Assembly (NCBI GenBank): GCA_913009765.1
Contig: CAJVYT010000077.1
Coordinates: 1 to 13,033, forward strand
From: an uncultured candidate division Zixibacteria bacterium
GTDB taxonomy: Bacteria; Zixibacteria; MSB-5A5; GN15; FEB-12
Direction: 5' to 3'
DNA: 13,033 bases
Each line of letters begins with the position of its first letter. Position 1 is the stretch's first letter. Shown here piece by piece: positions 6,343 through 13,033 of the stretch. The notes beneath the pieces are model-generated. The model worked only from the letters and a program-made list of their open reading frames with translations. It ran no database searches and had not been told where the DNA came from. The translations under genes were made by a program, and so were the position numbers.

Positions 6343-7509
6343 ATGAAAAAAATTATATATATAGTAATACTTGCCATTCTTGTGGGTGTCATCGGGATAG
6401 CATACAAACTAAACAAGATGAATGCTTTTATTTGGCTTCCAGATTACATTACAAATTCTCCTACTTTTGAAGAGACTGATGGTATTACAGATATTATTTT
6501 TGTTGTCATTGACCACTGGGAACCGGGCGGAAATGAATACCCTCTTTTGGCATGGACAGAAAACTATCGCAAACTCGCTGATAAACATATAGATTCCGAT
6601 GGAATCAAATTACAGCATACATGGTGCTACCCTATTGAGCAGTTTCGAGGATATGAAGTTGATTCAATCGTACAACTGAGTCGCGAAGGTTACGGTGATG
6701 TTGAGCTGCATTTCCATCACCAAGAAGATACCCATGATACATTTACCCAAAAGATGAAAGCCGGACTTGATTCTCTCAGAGCTCACGGAGCGTTACGAAC
6801 TAATGATTCGCTTGGTTATTTTGCTTTTGTACATGGTAACTGGGCATTAGACAATTCACGTGCAGGTCAAGGAAACGGTATGTGCGGTGTTGATGATGAG
6901 ATCACTATTTTACAAAATCTTGGTTGTTATGCAGATTTTACCTTTCCGGCAATGACCCAAACAGCTCAACCGTCTTTGGTTAACAAAATATATTACTGCA
7001 TAGATGATCCCAACAAACCAAAATCTTATGACACAGGAACCATATCATCTGTTGGGTACACCCCTAAAGAAAATGAATTTATGATATTTGAAGGACCATT
7101 TATGATAGATTGGTCTGACTGGCGTTTTAAAACTCATCCTACTTTCGATGACGGAAATATCTATTGGGAAATACCGACTACTTTTGAACGTTTTGAAACT
7201 TGGCTTTCTGCCAATATCCATGTTGAAGGTCGTTCAAACTGGCAATTTGTACGCCCTTTTACTCATGGCTGTGATTTACATAATAAAAAAGCCTTTGACA
7301 ATATTTTAGGTAAAAATATTGATAAAATGCTGACAAAAGTAGAAAAAATCTATAATGACGGCAAAAAATACCGATTACATTATATGACAGCCCGAGAGGC
7401 ATACAATGTCGTAAAAGCTGCCGAAGCAGGGCATAATGGAAATCCAAATGAGTACCGTGATTTCATTTTGCCAAAATATAACTATACTCCGGATTCATTG
7501 AGTCTGTGA
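6343..7509 (+). CDS. Membrane-anchored putative carbohydrate esterase/deacetylase-like protein
   Basis: A 388-aa protein with one N-terminal membrane segment (about residues 3-22) and no clear cleavage site, so probably anchored in the inner membrane with its body in the periplasm. Conserved-looking blocks are VVIDHWEPGG (54-63), CYPIEQFRGYE (95-105), GYGDVELHFHHQEDT (116-130), FVHGNWALDNS (162-172), CGVDDEI and CYADFTFPA (181-203), DDPNKPKSYDTG (221-232), FTHGCDLH (306-313) and YMTAREAYNVVKAAEAG (347-363). I recognise this pattern from a conserved but, to my knowledge, uncharacterised family found in exopolysaccharide loci. D57, H58, H123, H125 and H126 could form a metal site like that of NodB-type (CE4) deacetylases, but the canonical CE4 motifs are not all present. 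The Shine-Dalgarno is weak (GAAAG at 6324-6328, 14 nt upstream). It sits 39 bp before the beta-helix gene, so the two are probably co-transcribed. Deacetylation of the locus glycan is a hypothesis only. Confidence 0.72.
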   Translation: MKKIIYIVILAILVGVIGIAYKLNKMNAFIWLPDYITNSPTFEETDGITDIIFVVIDHWEPGGNEYPLLAWTENYRKLADKHIDSDGIKLQHTWCYPIEQFRGYEVDSIVQLSREGYGDVELHFHHQEDTHDTFTQKMKAGLDSLRAHGALRTNDSLGYFAFVHGNWALDNSRAGQGNGMCGVDDEITILQNLGCYADFTFPAMTQTAQPSLVNKIYYCIDDPNKPKSYDTGTISSVGYTPKENEFMIFEGPFMIDWSDWRFKTHPTFDDGNIYWEIPTTFERFETWLSANIHVEGRSNWQFVRPFTHGCDLHNKKAFDNILGKNIDKMLTKVEKIYNDGKKYRLHYMTAREAYNVVKAAEAGHNGNPNEYRDFILPKYNYTPDSLSL

Positions 7510-7548
7510 TGTTACATAAGAAATTTTCTTTTTAGGAGAATATATATT

Positions 7549-10302
7549 ATGCGTAAAATAATTTTCATTCTCATGCTCTTTGTGCTTTGTACCGGGCATT
7601 TGACAGCAGCACAAAAATCAATTTCATCGCTGCCGTTTACTATATCTTCCACAAACGCATCGCCAAACGATACGTTTGTTGTTACATCTGACCTTACAAC
7701 ATCAGGTCAGGCATTAACTGTTTCTGCTGATAACGTCGTGGTTGATTTCAACAATCACACAATTACTTTTGGAACCTCAGCATCAAGCAGGACTACCGGC
7801 ATTTTAGTAACCGGCGATAATGTTTCTATTGAAAATGGAACCCTTATGCACGGCGTGAATTTTTCGTCCACACTTTCACGTATCCGCGGCATTGATATGA
7901 ACAACTGTCAAAATTCTGTTATCAGAAATATGAATATTACTGTTGGCGGTTATATCCCATCTTCTGTTACTGACGGTGTCAACGGAATATTCAACATCTT
8001 TGTTGACGGTTCCTACACCTTTAAGGATAAAATTGTTAATTGTATATTAACCAATGAAGTTGTCGGCTATTATTACCGCCAATATTGGGTGGCATCGGCA
8101 GTTCGGTTAGACAAAGGATACAATGACGCACTGATTGTTGATCTCGACCAAGATTATCATGTTTGGGTCTGTTCAACACAAGTTACAAAAACTCCTCATT
8201 CCGGTTTTTTCTTCTACGGACAAGAAGGTGGAAACTCCGGTGCTTTTTGGGCTTCCGATAATCATATTACCGTTGATGCCAGAAATGACGGACCTTATGC
8301 GGGGTATCGTTATGGTGAAGCGTATGGTATTGCATCACGTGGGTCTGAACATCTTAGAATTTGGAATAATAGAATTGATTTCGGTACCAATTATTTTGGA
8401 GGTATGGGGATTTTCTTAGAAAGTACAACTCCGTTAGATTTAGGCGGTTTTTCTACCATCCATAACAATACTATTTTATCATCTATTGGACCACTTGATG
8501 CAACAGGAACCGGTAATTCCGGTCATTCTACCGGTATTCGTATCAGGCTTAGAACCGCTAATTTCAAAATTTATGATAATGATATTACCGTCTATTCCGA
8601 CTTAAACCCCTCGACCCTATACCGATGCGGATTAGCAAATGGTATTTTTATGGGATATGATAATAGTAATAATCCAACTGATTCCATTTATATTTACAAC
8701 AACAGAATCACTACTATTGCTGCCGATGGTGCGGGTGCTGACTGTATTTCTATAATGAGTAACAAATTAGGAAACCCCGCAGAATTCTCTAACAATGTTT
8801 TATCCAGTAACGGACACATGTATCATTTTGCCACAGACGGTGGTGGTGCTTATGGAGTAAACTCTTATTCTGATACGATGGTTCAAATTGATAATTTGTC
8901 AAACTTCAGTACCTTTTATTTAGGTGTCAATGGTGTAACTTGGAGTTCGGGAAATAATAAAATTTGTGATGGGATCTATCTTTCGGGTACTTCCGATAAA
9001 GACATTCTTATGTCAAATTTGGGTACACAGGATATTACAATCCAAAGAACTTTAGACATTGAAGTTATAGGAAACAACGATCAAGTAGTCACCGGTGCCT
9101 CTGTCACTGTTGTAAACGGATATGGTGAGACAGTTTTGTCGGGAATAACTAATTCCTCAGGTCATTTTTCCGGACCTGTCTCTTACTGGTTTGCCTCAAG
9201 AACTCAAGCAGACTCAACCAATTATAATAACTTCTCTCTAACTGTTCAAAAAGGAAGCGACACATATGTTTCAGATTTTGTAGTAGATAAAGACGTTGTC
9301 CTTCCAAAAGTTAACCTATTAAATACAGCCGGAGAAGTTGACTCTATTCCACCTGACCCGGTCAACGACCTTGGTTGTACCCCCGGAGCAGGTGATGGTA
9401 ACATCAATCTTGTATGGACATCAACCGGCGATGACGGTTCTGACGGTACAGGGATTTTATATGAGATAAAATATGCAACAACAGCAATTAACGCCTCAAA
9501 TTTTGATGTAATACCTACATCGGTATCAAACCCGCCTATTCCACAGGTCGCAGGAACATCACAATCAATGACTCTTTCCGGATTAACTTCCGGAACAAAT
9601 TATTATATTGCTATGAAAATATATGATGACGGCGGTAACCCATCATTGATATCAAATGTTGTCAATTGCGACGCATCGGTTGATATTACTACCGGCGGAG
9701 GTGACGGCGGTGGTGACACCACCGGTACTGATCAGTTTGTCTCAAGTGTATTGGTTCCCGAATCAGGTGCTACCGTTCTTACCAATCAACCTATATTGTC
9801 CGCACAAAATATAGCTGCTGTAGGGGCTAATAATTATTATTTTGAAGTGGCTACCGATACATCATTTACATCGATGGAAACAACATCACCTGCTGTGCCT
9901 GAAAGTAACAGCAATTTTACCGAATGGCAGGTAAATACAGTATTAGAACCTGACCAAACTTATTACTGGAGAGTTCGTGTAAACACCAACCCCTACTCAG
10001 CAGTTTCCAATTTTTCGCTGGCATCAGCATCACTATCTGCCTCAACTGAAGTCATCGCCTATCCAAATCCTGTTAACTTTGTCAATGGCGAACAAATCAG
10101 TTTTTCCAATCTGCCAAGCAGTTCTGTTGAATTAACAATCCAAACGATTTCCGGTGAAACTGTTTTACACAAAATTGGCGTGTTAGACACCTGGAAATGG
10201 AATGGTTCCAACTCCACAGGTTACACAGTTGCAATCGGAACTTATTTATGGTATCTCCAAATTGACGGTACTACTTACTCAGGAAAGATTGTAAATAAAT
10301 AA
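7549..10302 (+). CDS. Secreted beta-helix protein with Fn3 domains and T9SS-type C-terminal domain
   Basis: A 917-aa exported multidomain protein. Residues 1-20 are a signal peptide, with likely cleavage near TAA-QKS. About 55-490 is a right-handed parallel beta-helix, shown by recurring Asn-ladder turns: IWNNRI (271), IHNNTI (304), IYDNDI (341), IYNNRI (382), FSNNVL (413). This fold is used by pectate lyase-like, NosD-like and alginate-modifying proteins. About 500-590 looks like a carboxypeptidase-regulatory-type beta-sandwich (GASVTVVNGYGE...GITNSSGHF). About 601-708 is an Fn3 domain with the STGDDGSDGTG loop. A Gly/Asp-rich linker (716-726) follows, then a second Fn3-like domain (728-823, with YYWRVRV), and at 833-917 a FlgD-like/T9SS sorting domain starting IAYPNPVN and ending YSGKIVNK. 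The start ATG has AGGAG at 7534-7538. I infer surface display or release through T9SS and binding or cleavage of polysaccharide. No catalytic residues could be assigned. Confidence 0.85.
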   Translation: MRKIIFILMLFVLCTGHLTAAQKSISSLPFTISSTNASPNDTFVVTSDLTTSGQALTVSADNVVVDFNNHTITFGTSASSRTTGILVTGDNVSIENGTLMHGVNFSSTLSRIRGIDMNNCQNSVIRNMNITVGGYIPSSVTDGVNGIFNIFVDGSYTFKDKIVNCILTNEVVGYYYRQYWVASAVRLDKGYNDALIVDLDQDYHVWVCSTQVTKTPHSGFFFYGQEGGNSGAFWASDNHITVDARNDGPYAGYRYGEAYGIASRGSEHLRIWNNRIDFGTNYFGGMGIFLESTTPLDLGGFSTIHNNTILSSIGPLDATGTGNSGHSTGIRIRLRTANFKIYDNDITVYSDLNPSTLYRCGLANGIFMGYDNSNNPTDSIYIYNNRITTIAADGAGADCISIMSNKLGNPAEFSNNVLSSNGHMYHFATDGGGAYGVNSYSDTMVQIDNLSNFSTFYLGVNGVTWSSGNNKICDGIYLSGTSDKDILMSNLGTQDITIQRTLDIEVIGNNDQVVTGASVTVVNGYGETVLSGITNSSGHFSGPVSYWFASRTQADSTNYNNFSLTVQKGSDTYVSDFVVDKDVVLPKVNLLNTAGEVDSIPPDPVNDLGCTPGAGDGNINLVWTSTGDDGSDGTGILYEIKYATTAINASNFDVIPTSVSNPPIPQVAGTSQSMTLSGLTSGTNYYIAMKIYDDGGNPSLISNVVNCDASVDITTGGGDGGGDTTGTDQFVSSVLVPESGATVLTNQPILSAQNIAAVGANNYYFEVATDTSFTSMETTSPAVPESNSNFTEWQVNTVLEPDQTYYWRVRVNTNPYSAVSNFSLASASLSASTEVIAYPNPVNFVNGEQISFSNLPSSSVELTIQTISGETVLHKIGVLDTWKWNGSNSTGYTVAIGTYLWYLQIDGTTYSGKIVNK

Positions 10303-10560
10303 CTTCTTCACTTATTCATTCTCTGTTGTAAACAAGTTATATCCTACGTATTACTTCTTTAATCCCGCACTGTGCAATATGCTCATCCTGTTTAAATATT
10401 GAACAGAATATTATAAATTCAGGGTTACTCCTCCACTCTTAAAATCACCATATCCTCTACAATATCAACGACTTACGATATTTGTTTCAATTTGGAACAG
10501 CTCTTGCAATTAAATTCAGTTGAATTGAAAAAGGTATTCTTATACTAACTGGAGGTATGA
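10303..10560. other. Intergenic region before the Fn3 repeat gene
   Basis: A 258-bp AT-rich gap with no credible ORF on either strand. It contains a weak inverted repeat ATAACTT (10299-10305) / AAGTTAT (10334-10340) with no following T-run, and CTGTT (10388-10392) / AACAG (10402-10406) around a 9-nt loop. TATACT at 10541-10546 resembles a -10 box but lies only 4 bp before the Shine-Dalgarno, so I do not call it. A promoter for the next gene is expected somewhere here, but I cannot place it. Confidence 0.4.
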
Positions 10561-11946
10561 GTGAACTCATCCAACTACAACATTTTTACCGACAAAACAG
10601 TATTGGTCATTACATTTCTGTTTATCATCTGTTTTCTGTCCCCCCAAAAAACATTAGGGCAAACCGCAACAAAATCAATCACCTTAAACTGGACCGCCCC
10701 CGGAGATGACGGTTCTACCGGTATAGCTGCGGCATACGACATTAGGTATTCAACATCGTTGATAACCGATGCCAATTGGGATGCTGCAACGCAGATTACT
10801 AACGAACCAACACCACAACCTACAGGTTCTCAAGAGTCATTTGTCATTGATTCTTTGGAACCAAACAGTATTTATTATTTTGCAATTAAAACATCTGATG
10901 AAGCATTCAATTGGTCAACATTATCAAATGTTATTTCTAAAACTACCGATGCTGAAAGCACAGCCCCATCTGCTATTGCATCACTATCTGTTTCAAGCCC
11001 GACAGATAGTTCTGTCACATTATCTTGGACAGCAGTAGGAGATGACGGTAATATTGGTCAAGCATCACAATATGAAATCAGATATTCTACCTCACCAATT
11101 ACAAGCATCAATTGGAGTTCGGCAACAATTGTCGGCAGCCCCCCAACACCAAATGTTGCAGGTACTTCAGAGACATTTGTAGTCAGTGGACTTATTCAGG
11201 AAACAACATATTATTTTGCGGTTAAAACAGCTGATGAAGTTCCAAATTGGTCAGAGTTATCAAATGTTGTTTCTACAACTACGATAGATTTAACCGCACC
11301 GGCAGCAATTATAGATTTATCAGCACTCACTAGTGAAGCCAACGGAGTTATCACCCTAAACTGGACAGCCCCCGGCGATGACAATATGCTTGGAACCGCT
11401 GCTGTATATGAGATTCGATATTCTCTCAATCAGATTACAGATTCAAACTGGCTTGAAACCTCCTTACTCATGACTCCTCCGTCGCCTCTTCCGGCGGGGG
11501 AACAGCAATCAACAGAACTGACCGGGTTAACCCCCGGTCAATTCTACTACATTGCTATGAAATCATATGACAATAGTCAGAATAGCTCTGTCATGTCAAA
11601 TACAGCTTCTGCTGAAGCCGGGTTTAATCTTGCAACTGATATTGATGACAACGATAATAACATACCAACCGATTTTGCACTTGCTCAAAACTATCCCAAT
11701 CCGTTTAACCCAAGTACGACCATCGGATTTGCATTGCCGACTTCATCTCATGTAGAACTGACCGTTTATAATATTGAGGGAAAAAAAGTTAAAACATTAG
11801 TAGACTATAAATTACCGGCAGGTCAACATTCTATTGAATGGGATGGCACCAACAACAACGGCTCAAAAATTGCTACCGGTGTATATATCTATCGAATCTT
11901 CGCAGAAACATTTTCAGCAACTAAAAAAATGGTACTCTTAAAATAA
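10561..11946 (+). CDS. Secreted fibronectin type III repeat protein with T9SS sorting domain
   Basis: A 461-aa exported protein. Residues 1 to about 34 form a signal peptide with hydrophobic core TVLVITFLFIICFL. Three Fn3 repeats follow (about 37-129, 135-241, 246-353). Each carries an acidic GDD loop (APGDDG, AVGDDG, APGDDN), a YxIRYS strand, and a YYFAIK/YYIAMK strand; repeats 1 and 2 end near NWSxLSNV. A short acidic linker DIDDNDNN (360-367) precedes the C-terminal domain 371-461, with NYPNPFNPSTTIGFALP, VYNIEGKKVKTLV and ATGVYIYRI, the classic FlgD-like type A sorting domain of T9SS cargo. GTG at 10561 is chosen because GGAGG (10551-10555) lies 5 nt upstream; the ATG at 10557 is in another frame. 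The first Fn3 repeat lacks the leading strand with its APxxIxxLS motif seen in repeats 2 and 3. No catalytic domain is present, so an adhesive, structural or accessory surface role is likely (inference). Confidence 0.88.
   Translation: MNSSNYNIFTDKTVLVITFLFIICFLSPQKTLGQTATKSITLNWTAPGDDGSTGIAAAYDIRYSTSLITDANWDAATQITNEPTPQPTGSQESFVIDSLEPNSIYYFAIKTSDEAFNWSTLSNVISKTTDAESTAPSAIASLSVSSPTDSSVTLSWTAVGDDGNIGQASQYEIRYSTSPITSINWSSATIVGSPPTPNVAGTSETFVVSGLIQETTYYFAVKTADEVPNWSELSNVVSTTTIDLTAPAAIIDLSALTSEANGVITLNWTAPGDDNMLGTAAVYEIRYSLNQITDSNWLETSLLMTPPSPLPAGEQQSTELTGLTPGQFYYIAMKSYDNSQNSSVMSNTASAEAGFNLATDIDDNDNNIPTDFALAQNYPNPFNPSTTIGFALPTSSHVELTVYNIEGKKVKTLVDYKLPAGQHSIEWDGTNNNGSKIATGVYIYRIFAETFSATKKMVLLK
10669..11619 (+). 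repeat. Three tandem Fn3-coding repeats
   Basis: The units are about 10669-10947, 10963-11283 and 11296-11619. They align as protein (GDD loop, YxIRYS, NW, PxPxxAG, YYFAxK). Units 1 and 3 also remain similar in DNA around AACTGGAC-GCCCCCGG-GATGAC (10690-10710 and 11360-11380). A fourth, related copy lies in the upstream beta-helix gene at about 9349-9672. Divergence shows that these are old domain duplications rather than recent slippage repeats. Confidence 0.75.
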
Positions 11947-11948
11947 AA

Positions 11949-11991
11949 AAAGCCGGATACTTAAAAAAAGCATCCGACTTTCTATTTTATG
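11949..11991. terminator. Bidirectional rho-independent terminator
   Basis: AAAGCCGGAT (11949-11958) pairs with ATCCGACTTT (11972-11981) with one C-A mismatch (11953/11977), around an A-rich loop. On the minus strand the hairpin is followed by a T-rich tract (complement of the A-run at 11943-11951). On the plus strand it is followed by TTTCTATTTTAT. It lies in the 56-bp gap between two convergent genes and can serve both, probably more efficiently for the minus-strand gene. Confidence 0.75.
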
Positions 11992-12002
11992 TACTAATAC
12001 CT

Positions 12003-12857
12003 TTAGAAATTAGCTGTAAAGGTAAAATACTGATTATTATCAAATATATCGGTTTGTGTCCAAGTATATTCCATACTCAAATTCATATCTCCAACCGGAA
12101 TTTTCACTCCGGCACCAAAAGAGGCACCATAGAGATATTCAGATTTGTCAGAGTAGTTATACCCTGCTCTGAGCGAGTATTTACCATCATAGACATATTC
12201 AACTCCGCCGTTCCAAATATCTTTCGAGAAGTTATTGGATTGGAATGTACCTGAGAATGTAGCAAAGTTTAAGTCTTTATCGATAAAGTCATAACCAAAA
12301 CCAAGGTTAAATGAACTTGGAAGCTCAAATTTTGCAGAATTAGCACGAACAGGTCGATTTTCAACTTCACGGTCAAATCCGATACCTGAATACTGCATTT
12401 CTGAACCATAGTTTTTGATAACAACACCTAATGACAAGCCATTCCATCTTGGATTATATACAAATCCAAAATCAAAAGCAGCACCGGTAGCTGTTACATC
12501 AAATACATTTTCGTGTATAAACTTAGCATTAAAACCAAATTGTACATTGGCATTCAATACTTTTGCATATGACACATTAAATACTGAAAGAGTCGGCGAA
12601 AAAATTCGTCCGGTTCCATCAGGAAATTCTTCTGTTGTTTCCTGTATATCACCAATTTGGACAACTTTTGCACCAAAACCGATAGTACCAAAACCTTCAA
12701 CAAAACTGGCAAGACCAAAATAATTTACATCTATACCAGCAAAATAAGGAAGGTGAGTAAACATGACTTCGGTACCTTCTAAAGAACCCAAACCAGCCGG
12801 ATTCCAATACATTGATTCTACACCGGTAACGGTGGAAAGTACAGCACCACCCATAGC
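12003..12857 (-). CDS. PorV/PorQ-like outer-membrane beta-barrel protein, 5'-truncated
   Basis: 284 genuine residues of an outer-membrane barrel of the PorV/PorQ (FadL-like) type. In Bacteroidota, PorV is part of the T9SS attachment complex and accepts cargo through its C-terminal domain. Visible are the N-proximal block AMGGAVLS plus MYWNPAGL (residues 1-23 of the genomic part), typical of this family, many alternating amphipathic strands with aromatic ends (FGFNAKFIHENVFD, LSLGVVIKNYG, FNLGFGYDF, YSLRAGYNYSD, LSMEYTWTQTD), and a C-terminal Phe (FTANF), the usual barrel end signal. The upstream codons for MLFRS (12858-12872) are adapter-derived, so that start is false; the signal peptide and true start lie beyond the contig. 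The gene converges on the Fn3 cargo gene across a shared terminator. The family is large in FCB bacteria and not every member is a T9SS component, so the specific role is an inference. Confidence 0.85.
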   Translation of the reverse strand, partial: AMGGAVLSTVTGVESMYWNPAGLGSLEGTEVMFTHLPYFAGIDVNYFGLASFVEGFGTIGFGAKVVQIGDIQETTEEFPDGTGRIFSPTLSVFNVSYAKVLNANVQFGFNAKFIHENVFDVTATGAAFDFGFVYNPRWNGLSLGVVIKNYGSEMQYSGIGFDREVENRPVRANSAKFELPSSFNLGFGYDFIDKDLNFATFSGTFQSNNFSKDIWNGGVEYVYDGKYSLRAGYNYSDKSEYLYGASFGAGVKIPVGDMNLSMEYTWTQTDIFDNNQYFTFTANF

Positions 12858-12923
12858 AGATCGGAAGAGCACACGTCTGAACTCCAGTCACACTGATATA
12901 TCTCGTATGCCGTCTTCTGCTTG
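12858..12923 (+). other. Illumina TruSeq P7 index adapter (artefact)
   Basis: From the A-tail base 12858, AGATCGGAAGAGCACACGTC and the rest of the TruSeq read-2 adapter run to 12891. An 8-base index ACTGATAT (12892-12899) follows; I recall it as TruSeq index 25. The P7 flow-cell end then finishes in TTCTGCTTG at 12923. This is library sequence, and real genome ends at 12857. Confidence 0.98.
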
Positions 12924-13033
12924 AAAAAAAAAAAAATAAACAAAAAAACAAAAAAAAACACAAATAAAAAAAACAAAAAAAAAATAACAAAAACTTACTA
13001 ACACCAACACCTACTAAATTAATATAATTGATA
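12924..13033. other. A-rich read-through tail after adapter (artefact)
   Basis: These 110 bases follow the end of the P7 adapter. They start with a 13-base A run and contain a single G (13030), being almost wholly A, C and T. This is the expected noise when a read runs past the end of its template. It has no biological content. Confidence 0.93.

Noticed and set aside
10388..10406. Inverted repeat CTGTT / AACAG as an operator
   Set aside because: Arms of only 5 bp in AT-rich DNA are expected by chance, and no regulator gene is nearby.
10520..10546. Promoter TTGAAT / TATACT before the Fn3 gene
   Set aside because: The spacer is only 15 bp and the -10 would sit 4 bp before the ribosome-binding site, leaving almost no leader.
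10557..10559. ATG 10557 as the start of the Fn3 repeat gene
   Set aside because: It is in a different frame from the coding sequence and only 1 nt from the Shine-Dalgarno. GTG 10561 fits both frame and spacing.
12858..12872. ATG at 12872 (MLFRS) as the barrel protein's start
   Set aside because: All five codons fall inside the sequencing adapter.
12697..12990. 97-residue minus-strand ORF with SSRRRHTR and a poly-Phe start
   Set aside because: It is mostly translated TruSeq adapter and poly-A tail, followed by an out-of-frame read of the barrel gene.

Overview
The genomic part of this window runs from about base 39 to base 12857. Bases 1-38 are the Illumina P5-side TruSeq adapter. Bases 12858-12923 are the P7-side TruSeq index adapter, and bases 12924-13033 are A-rich read-through noise. 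The window is therefore one whole contig with untrimmed ends, and the first and last genes are both cut by the library ends.

The organism is a low-GC (roughly 36-38% by eye) Gram-negative bacterium of the FCB superphylum type. Two secreted proteins end in the C-terminal sorting domain used by type IX secretion (T9SS), one of them with the classic YPNPFNPSTTI signature. A PorV/PorQ-like outer-membrane barrel lies next to them, and -10/-35 elements and Shine-Dalgarno sites look fairly conventional. That combination fits uncultivated FCB lineages such as Marinimicrobia, Ignavibacteria, Cloacimonadota or KSB1-like groups. I cannot choose between them from sequence alone.

Layout. Bases 39-6118 (+) form a tight surface-polysaccharide operon: a 5'-truncated PaaK/CapK-like adenylate-forming enzyme, three consecutive GT4 glycosyltransferases, and two tandem paralogous left-handed beta-helix (hexapeptide) acyltransferases. 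The second acyltransferase has a 14-bp hairpin covering its ribosome-binding site. Bases 6119-6342 hold a good sigma-70-like promoter. Bases 6343-10302 (+) carry a membrane-anchored putative carbohydrate esterase (DHxEP / HxHH family) followed by a 917-residue secreted parallel beta-helix protein with a T9SS-type C-terminal domain. Bases 10561-11946 (+) encode a second T9SS cargo made only of fibronectin type III repeats plus the sorting domain. A bidirectional terminator separates it from the convergent, 5'-truncated PorV/PorQ-like gene at 12003-12857 (-).

How the genes may work together (inference): the cytoplasmic glycosyltransferases assemble a glycan, the acyltransferases (possibly with acyl groups activated by the CapK-like enzyme) decorate it, and the membrane-anchored esterase-like protein trims it on the periplasmic side. 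The beta-helix and Fn3 proteins are exported by a T9SS to the cell surface, where such glycans are displayed. I see no CRISPR array, transposon, tRNA, rRNA or phage gene. No single element is clearly a new system. The most worthwhile leads are the RBS-covering hairpin and the uncharacterised esterase-like family beside a T9SS beta-helix cargo.
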